Assembly: GCA_964344785.1 (NCBI GenBank)
Contig: CAYFOR010000096.1
Coordinates: forward strand, 1-10,917
DNA: 10,917 bases
Direction of reading: 5' to 3'
From: Thiopontia sp964344785
GTDB lineage: Bacteria; Pseudomonadota; Gammaproteobacteria; GCF-002020875
Shown here: positions 7,035-10,917 of the stretch, piece by piece
How the letters are laid out: each line of letters starts with the position of its first letter
Position numbering within the stretch: position 1 is the stretch's first letter
Made by a program: the position numbers and the translations under genes
The notes under the pieces: generated by a model
What the model was told of the DNA's origin: nothing
The model's database searches: none
The model's input: only the letters and a program-made list of their open reading frames with translations

Positions 7035-7119
7035 CATGCGGAGCCAGCCACGTTCTCATCACGATTTTATGAGACAGCCAGCCATAATTCTGTAAACGTG
7101 AGTAATTTTGGAGAAGAAT

Positions 7120-7596
7120 GTGAAAGGTGAAGTTCAGGTCAATCAGGCGCTCAATACCTGCCTCAAGGATCAGCTGACAGCAATCAATCAGCTGTTTCTG
7201 CATGCGAGAATGGCAAAGAATTGGGGACTGAACGAATTCAACGAGTATGAGTACAAGCGCTCGATCAAGGCGATGAAGATGGCCGATGAGCTGATCGAGC
7301 GTATCCTCTTTCTGGAAGGGTTGCCCAATCTGCAGGATCTGGGAAAGCTGATGATTGGTGAGAATGTGCCGGAGATGCTTTCCGGAGATCTCTCCATGCT
7401 GATGGAGATACGCGGTAACCTTCAGAATTCCGTCAAGCTTTGTGAAGAGCATCGGGATTTTGTCAGCCGCGATGAGCTGACCGAGATTCTGGAAGAGGTT
7501 GAGGAGCATATCGACTGGGTCGAGTCCCAGCAGTGGTTGATTGAGAATTCCGGGCTTGAAAACTATTTGCAATCGCAGATGGGGGAGGGTGAATAA
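7120..7596 (+). CDS. bfr: Bacterioferritin, haem-binding subunit lacking the ferroxidase centre
   Basis: A 158-aa bacterioferritin aligning without gaps to E. coli Bfr across the stretch checked, to about residue 133. It keeps the haem axial ligand M52 and the family motifs HARMAKNWGLN and ERILFLEGLPNLQDLGKL. The di-iron ligands are mostly gone: E18 is Q, Y25 is L, E51 is A, H54 is M, E94 is L and E127 is V; only H130 remains. It therefore should bind haem at subunit interfaces but not oxidise iron itself. The chosen start is GTG 7120, with GGAG six bases upstream and the standard MKGE beginning; TTG 7108 would add MEKN and would sit on the ribosome-binding site. It is transcribed away from bfd. 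Its TAA shares one base with the ATG of the partner bfr, so the two are co-translated and probably form a mixed 24-mer. Confidence 0.93.
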   Translation: MKGEVQVNQALNTCLKDQLTAINQLFLHARMAKNWGLNEFNEYEYKRSIKAMKMADELIERILFLEGLPNLQDLGKLMIGENVPEMLSGDLSMLMEIRGNLQNSVKLCEEHRDFVSRDELTEILEEVEEHIDWVESQQWLIENSGLENYLQSQMGEGE

Positions 7597-8081
7597 TGAA
7601 AGGAAATGATCGGGTTTTAGCGCAATTGCAATTGGTCTTGAATGGTGAGTTGGGTGCCCGCGACCAGTATATGGCCCACTCTCGCATGTACAAGGATTGG
7701 GGGCTGAACCGGCTTTATGAGCGTCTCAACCATGAAATGGAGGAGGAGATTGAACACGCCGATGCGGTCATGAACCGGATGCTGTTTCTTGAGGGGCAGC
7801 CGGATGTGAATGCCCAGGATACTGCACGGGTCGGTAGTAATGTGAAAGAGATGCTGCAGAACGATCTCGATATCGAGTATGGGGTCGCGGCACTGTTGAA
7901 GGAGTCGATTGCAATCTGTGAAGAAGAGCAGGACTACGATACCCGCAGGGTCCTCACGAAGCTGCTGGATGATACTGAGATGGATCACGCCTATTGGCTG
8001 GAGAAGCAGTTGGGGTTGATCGAGAAGATTGGATTGCAGAACTATATTCAGTCACAGATGGGGGATGGTGACCCCGTATAA
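7596..8081 (+). CDS. bfr: Bacterioferritin, ferroxidase-active subunit lacking the haem methionine
   Basis: A 161-aa bacterioferritin with a complete di-iron ferroxidase site: E18, Y25, E51, H54, E94, and E128/H131 (equivalent to E127/H130 after a one-residue insertion). The haem ligand position 52 is Ile, so it should not bind haem in the usual way. It complements the preceding subunit. Paired subunits of this kind are known from Pseudomonas putida (alpha/beta) and Magnetospirillum, where mixed shells combine iron oxidation with haem-mediated release. ATG 7596 overlaps the upstream TAA by one base and is preceded by a GGGGGAGGG ribosome-binding site. A strong hairpin starts 9 bases after the stop. 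Confidence 0.95.
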   Translation: MKGNDRVLAQLQLVLNGELGARDQYMAHSRMYKDWGLNRLYERLNHEMEEEIEHADAVMNRMLFLEGQPDVNAQDTARVGSNVKEMLQNDLDIEYGVAALLKESIAICEEEQDYDTRRVLTKLLDDTEMDHAYWLEKQLGLIEKIGLQNYIQSQMGDGDPV

Positions 8082-8089
8082 AACAGATG

Positions 8090-8123
8090 CTCTCCCCAAT
8101 ACTGTGGATGGTATTGGGGAGAG
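8090..8123 (+). terminator. Strong hairpin after the bfr pair, terminator-like without a T-run
   Basis: The arms CTCTCCCCAATAC (8090-8102) and GTATTGGGGAGAG (8111-8123) are perfectly complementary over 13 bp with an 8-base loop. The following bases (TGATATCAAG) lack a U-tract. It may stop transcription inefficiently, act with Rho, or protect the bfr mRNA 3' end. Confidence 0.6.
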
Positions 8124-8128
8124 TGATA

Positions 8129-8296
8129 TCAAGATGTCGTTGCTTGCTCGGCTACCTTGTTTCCTGGCAGGGCAGCATCGGATGCACAGGTCACTTCTCC
8201 ATCCTTGACGTCGGGTGTGTGTCCCGGAATCCATATGGCCGCAGCAATATCGTTGGCCTTCTGATCCACTACATTACTACTCTTCATGGTTGCCAT
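8129..8296 (-). CDS. Doubtful 55-aa reading frame in the region after bfr
   Basis: A minus-strand frame (MATMKSSNVVDQKAND..., ending EQATTS) with protein-like composition. The frame is open for about 15 further codons upstream of ATG 8296, to a TGA. There is no ribosome-binding site and no family I recognise. It could be a gene remnant, a small hypothetical gene or chance. It is listed because it is the most coding-like content of this stretch. Confidence 0.22.
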   Translation of the reverse strand: MATMKSSNVVDQKANDIAAAIWIPGHTPDVKDGEVTCASDAALPGNKVAEQATTS

Positions 8297-8440
8297 CAGC
8301 ACACTGTTCAGGATGGCCGCTGGTGCACGGTCCTTGCTCCGTCAATTTAATCGGTGAGCCATTTTTTGCGGTTGATCTATGCCATCACTCTGCCTGGAGT
8401 CGGTGGTAGGTGTGTGCAGAAAAAATTTAACTCAATAACA
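8297..8440. other. Intergenic stretch with no supported gene
   Basis: No convincing ORF, RNA gene or repeat is seen. The last 30 bases become AT-rich as they run into the promoter and Fur-like site upstream of the 79-aa gene. Confidence 0.5.
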
Positions 8441-8469
8441 TTGCAAATGATAACGATTCGTATTATATT
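8441..8469 (+). promoter_or_regulatory. Candidate sigma70 promoter of the 79-aa/DUF2325 operon
   Basis: TTGCAA (8441-8446) and TATATT (8464-8469) are separated by 17 bp, 44 bp ahead of the start codon. The Fur-like site covers the spacer, the same architecture as at bfd. Confidence 0.6.
8443..8464. promoter_or_regulatory. Fur-like box controlling the 79-aa/DUF2325 operon
   Basis: The left part GCAAATGATAA followed by CGATTCGTATT resembles proteobacterial Fur sites; it matches 12 of 19 positions of the classical consensus, with an intact AATGATAA core and a degenerate right arm. Placement over a -35/-10 spacer strengthens the call. Confidence 0.6.
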
Positions 8470-8513
8470 GAATTTGTCGTTTGGTGAGAATATGAGATAG
8501 CAGGAGGAAAGAG

Positions 8514-8753
8514 ATGAAATATTCGATTAACGCGTGGTTGGAGCAGCGGAATCCAGTGCTCTCCATCACCGATCAGGAGAGCGGGAAGACCGTACTGCAG
8601 TGGGATTCGGTCAAGTTGAAGTGGCTGAATGAGCAAGGCTTTCTATCATTTGAGGAGGTTGTTTCAGTGACAGGAGAGGCAACAAACCAATGGGTTTCAG
8701 AGTTGATTGATCTGGACAGGGTGGCCTGCCGTCCGGTTTCTGTCGTCTCGTAG
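8514..8753 (+). CDS. 79-aa small protein of unknown function, iron-regulated by context
   Basis: I do not recognise a family. The product is soluble and slightly acidic, with no signal peptide or membrane segment. It begins MKYSINAWLEQRNPVLSI, carries several aromatic residues (W8, W29, W36, W61) and a single Cys near the C-terminus, and ends RPVSVVS. The middle (KTVLQWDSVKLKWLNEQGFLS) suggests a compact alpha/beta fold. The start is very well supported: AGGAGG at 8502-8507 lies six bases before ATG 8514. The gene follows a promoter overlapped by a Fur-like site and precedes the DUF2325 gene by 38 bp on the same strand, so it is probably made under iron starvation together with that protein. 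Its N-terminus resembles the 51-aa frame at 6098-6253. Confidence 0.82.
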   Translation: MKYSINAWLEQRNPVLSITDQESGKTVLQWDSVKLKWLNEQGFLSFEEVVSVTGEATNQWVSELIDLDRVACRPVSVVS

Positions 8754-8791
8754 GCTTGTGAAAAGATAAAGATAGATCAAAGGACAGATCA

Positions 8792-9994
8792 ATGTGTCAG
8801 GAGTGTAGCAGCACAAAAGAGCATACGGTCAGGATGGTCCGCCGGAAACTGTGGGAGATCGATGAACGGCTCTGTTGTCCCATTATCGGAAACTGTCTGA
8901 CGGCAGGGGAGATGCAGAAGCTGTACCGCCAGTGTGGTTTTGTCGGCGCTGCATTGGATAGCGAGTTTGATGTGCATCATGCGTTGGTTGCGGCATCCAA
9001 GGAGCGGGGTGTGAATGCCAAAAGGATTCACAAAATGCTGGACAAGAAGTATGCCAATGCAGTGCGGCAGTTTTCAAAGGCGGAAAGTGATCGGGAGGTT
9101 GCGAAACTCTGGCAAAAGCTGTTTCAGAAAGGTGAGATTACCGGGCCGCTGTGGGCGGTCGCGACGCACCCTATGGTTTCGGTGAAAGAGATCAATGAGA
9201 TCTATGGTGAGGTTCATATGCTGTCACATAAGATCAGCCGAACAAGCCACTCTGTACTGCGTCAGGTCAGGAATCAGGAAAAACAGATAGAGCAGCTGGA
9301 GCTGAATATCAGCAGGGAGAGACAACGCTACCAACAGAAGCTTGCTGAAATTGAAGAGGAGAACGTCCGACTGCAGGGGCAATTGACAAGCAAGAAGGTG
9401 GTGGAGAGGCGTATCGAGCAGGGTGTAATGACCTTGAGCGGAGACAAGATAGCGTTCAGGAAGAGAGAGAGCAGCCAACGGGGTGGCGAGCGAATTGCCC
9501 ATCTGGAATCGAGATTGGGGTCGCTCGGCAGAGAGAACCGGGAGTTGAGGGAGCGGTTGAGGCAGTTCGAAAAGCGTCAGAGCGAACTGAGTGAAGAGAA
9601 CAGTCTGCTGGAGCAGCAGCTGGTGACAGTACTGTCAGGCAGTGGCAACGAAGCGGATAGCTGTGCAAAATGCGTTGGCCCTGAACAGAGTCTTTGTGGG
9701 CAGTGTGTGCTCTATGTCGGCGGCAGGTCGGGAATAAAAGGCCACTACCGGGAGGTTGTGGAGCAACGACAGGCAGATTTTATTCACCATGATGGAGGGC
9801 GTGAAGATAGTGTAAATCGCCTGCATGGTGATGTGGTCAGGGCCGATCGGGTCTATTGTGCGATCGACTGTGTCAGTCATAGTGCCATGCATAATGTGAA
9901 GGAACTCTGTAGAAGACATGGCAAGCCGTTGACCATGTTGCGCAGCTCCGGATTGAGTACGCTCATCCGAGGTTTGGAAGAGGTGGACGAATAG
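8792..9994 (+). CDS. DUF2325 coiled-coil protein with Cys-rich ends
   Basis: A 400-aa protein whose last 95 residues (about 306-395, VLYVGGRSGIKGHYREVVEQ onward, through AIDCVSHSAMHNVKELC) match DUF2325, a Rossmann-like domain without known activity. The N-terminal 130 residues are helical and carry C2/C5 (CQEC) and a conserved-looking LCCPIIGNCLTAGEMQKLYRQ motif (C28, C29, C35, C48). Residues about 140-290 form a long coiled coil with a basic interruption near 210-235. A four-cysteine group C291-x2-C294-x7-C302-x2-C305 sits just before DUF2325 and could hold zinc or an Fe-S cluster (inference). There is no signal peptide. An AAGGA box precedes ATG 8792. It is downstream of the 79-aa gene and the Fur-like site, next to the bacterioferritin genes, so an iron or haem role is suggested by context only. 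Confidence 0.9.
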   Translation: MCQECSSTKEHTVRMVRRKLWEIDERLCCPIIGNCLTAGEMQKLYRQCGFVGAALDSEFDVHHALVAASKERGVNAKRIHKMLDKKYANAVRQFSKAESDREVAKLWQKLFQKGEITGPLWAVATHPMVSVKEINEIYGEVHMLSHKISRTSHSVLRQVRNQEKQIEQLELNISRERQRYQQKLAEIEEENVRLQGQLTSKKVVERRIEQGVMTLSGDKIAFRKRESSQRGGERIAHLESRLGSLGRENRELRERLRQFEKRQSELSEENSLLEQQLVTVLSGSGNEADSCAKCVGPEQSLCGQCVLYVGGRSGIKGHYREVVEQRQADFIHHDGGREDSVNRLHGDVVRADRVYCAIDCVSHSAMHNVKELCRRHGKPLTMLRSSGLSTLIRGLEEVDE

Positions 9995-10050
9995 GAGGGC
10001 CAGAGGGGTCACCATATGGATGGTTCTGGAATTGGGGAGAGCGGGTGTGG

Positions 10051-10824
10051 CTACCGGTCGGTTTTTCTGCAGATCAGGTGGATATAGCGTCCCATATCCC
10101 GATAGGGAGGTTGATGGCGCAGGGCCAGCTCCAGCTCAATGATATCCTCCAGTGGGATTTTGTCGCGGCTTGATCGGTCCATCAGATCAAAGTAGGTACG
10201 TACACCGCTATGAGCGATCAGCTCCATGCCGAGCTGGTCGAGCCAGCCCAACACTTCCGTCGGCTCAAGTGGGTGAAGTGGTGTGAGGCTGCCGGGCTCT
10301 CCCTTGAAGCGGTTGCTCTTGACCTTTTTCAGATTGCCTCGCACCAGGTTGCGCAGACGAATTCCGTGCAGGTTATAGAACATCAGGGAGAGCATGCCTC
10401 CAGGGGCCAGTAATGAGACCAGAGACTCGAGTACGGATCGCGGGGCGTCACACCACTCCAGTACTGCATGGTTCAGAATCATGCGGTAAGACTCGTCGGA
10501 TTGGGTGGGAAACTGTTGAATCGAACTCTGCAAAAATGTTCCGGTTACGCCATGATCGCTGAAGGTATTTTCTGCTGCCTCGATCATCTCTGCCGAGAGA
10601 TCGCATAGCACCATCCGGTGTCCCTGTTGAGCCAGTTGAACGGAGAAGTTGGCTGCTCCACAGCCGGCATCCAGAATGGTGGTCGGTTGATGCTTCAGTT
10701 GTGGCAGGTGTTGTGTAAAGTCGGCCTCCAAAACTCGCAAACGGATGACTCCCTTGGGTGAGTTGTAGATCTTTTGCTGAAAGTGGGTGCCGATTCCATC
10801 GAAGTTTCGGTCTGCATGGCTCAT
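10051..10824 (-). CDS. cmoM: tRNA 5-carboxymethoxyuridine methyltransferase CmoM
   Basis: SAM-dependent enzyme that methylates cmo5U to mcmo5U at the wobble position of certain tRNAs, completing the cmo5U pathway. The 257-aa protein matches E. coli CmoM (formerly SmtA) along its length. It begins with DRNFDGI (5-11), then has the SAM-binding motif I LDAGCG (51-56), CDLSAEMI (74-81), and NHAVLEWCDAPRSVL (118-132). LAPGGMLSLMFYN (139-151) and the C-terminal GRYIH (245-249) follow. The Class I methyltransferase fold is complete. ATG 10824 has no strong ribosome-binding site, but the family-typical N-terminus supports it. It converges with the DUF2325 gene; 56 bases separate the stops, with no clear terminator. 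It appears to be a housekeeping gene unrelated to the iron locus. Confidence 0.93.
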   Translation of the reverse strand: MSHADRNFDGIGTHFQQKIYNSPKGVIRLRVLEADFTQHLPQLKHQPTTILDAGCGAANFSVQLAQQGHRMVLCDLSAEMIEAAENTFSDHGVTGTFLQSSIQQFPTQSDESYRMILNHAVLEWCDAPRSVLESLVSLLAPGGMLSLMFYNLHGIRLRNLVRGNLKKVKSNRFKGEPGSLTPLHPLEPTEVLGWLDQLGMELIAHSGVRTYFDLMDRSSRDKIPLEDIIELELALRHQPPYRDMGRYIHLICRKTDR

Positions 10825-10917
10825 GGGGACAAGTCTATCAGTTGAATTCTGTGGCTACTGCACCAAGTCTTGTCCAATATGAAATGGCCCTGAAGCGAGG
10901 CCGTCATTCCAACGTGA
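10825..10917. other. Region upstream of cmoM, no feature assigned
   Basis: This should hold the cmoM promoter, but no convincing -35/-10 pair stands out, and no partial neighbouring gene can be recognised before the window ends. Confidence 0.3.

Noticed and set aside
6991..7095. 34-aa leader peptide frame (MTKTSLAYRKG...) ahead of bfr
   Set aside because: There is no ribosome-binding site, and the ATG lies upstream of the likely bfr promoter, so it would not be on the transcript.
6910..7572. 220-aa frame antisense to the first bfr
   Set aside because: The opposite strand carries an unambiguous bacterioferritin, and this frame also runs through the Fur box and promoter region.
8087..8350. 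87-aa plus-strand frame after the second bfr
   Set aside because: It begins inside the 13-bp hairpin, has no ribosome-binding site, and shows no protein-like pattern.
9635..10015. 126-aa minus-strand frame opposite the DUF2325 domain
   Set aside because: It is a shadow of the coding strand, with no domain and no ribosome-binding site.
1..10917. CRISPR array, tRNA, rRNA, insertion sequence or phage genes
   Set aside because: No direct-repeat/spacer pattern, cloverleaf-like segment, transposase or phage-type protein was seen on either strand by reading.

Overview
The window looks like chromosomal DNA of a gammaproteobacterium. The best taxonomic hint is a clear CmoM-type tRNA wobble-uridine methyltransferase, supported by a DNA-J related protein and a bfd/hemP/bfr iron cluster. 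Moderate GC and frequent GTG or TTG starts would suit an environmental, Chromatiales-like lineage, but the genus cannot be fixed from this sequence.

Left part (1-5003, + strand): a complete RND (HAE-1 type) efflux permease. It is followed by a tight chain of three genes: an unrecognised helical protein, a DNA-J related co-chaperone and an Ogt-type O6-alkylguanine-DNA alkyltransferase. Both junctions in the chain are 4-nt overlaps, and the second and third genes start with TTG and GTG.

Middle left (5042-6471): on the minus strand, an AT-richer VOC-fold gene and a hypoxanthine/deoxyinosine-DNA glycosylase. Beyond them is a stretch with two very small reading frames: a 51-aa minus-strand ORF and a plus-strand ORF for a 44-aa peptide with a textbook lipobox.

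Centre (6472-8123): an iron-storage locus. Minus strand: bfd (bacterioferritin-associated ferredoxin) overlapping hemP, read from a near-consensus promoter whose spacer is occupied by a perfect 7-7-7 Fur box. Plus strand, divergent: two bacterioferritin genes with complementary defects. The first keeps the haem-ligand Met52 but has lost nearly all ferroxidase ligands. The second has the full ferroxidase centre but Ile at position 52. A 13-bp perfect hairpin follows.

Right (8124-10917): a mostly non-coding stretch, then a second promoter overlapped by a Fur-like site driving a 79-aa protein of unknown function and a 400-aa DUF2325 protein. The latter has Cys pairs at both ends of a long coiled coil. 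cmoM lies convergent on the minus strand.

Working model: iron sufficiency (Fur on) silences bfd-hemP and the 79-aa/DUF2325 operon while the mixed Bfr shell stores iron. Iron starvation induces Bfd, which is known to reduce the Bfr haem and release iron, together with HemP and the two uncharacterised products. The 79-aa/DUF2325 pair is the best candidate here for an undescribed iron-responsive system.
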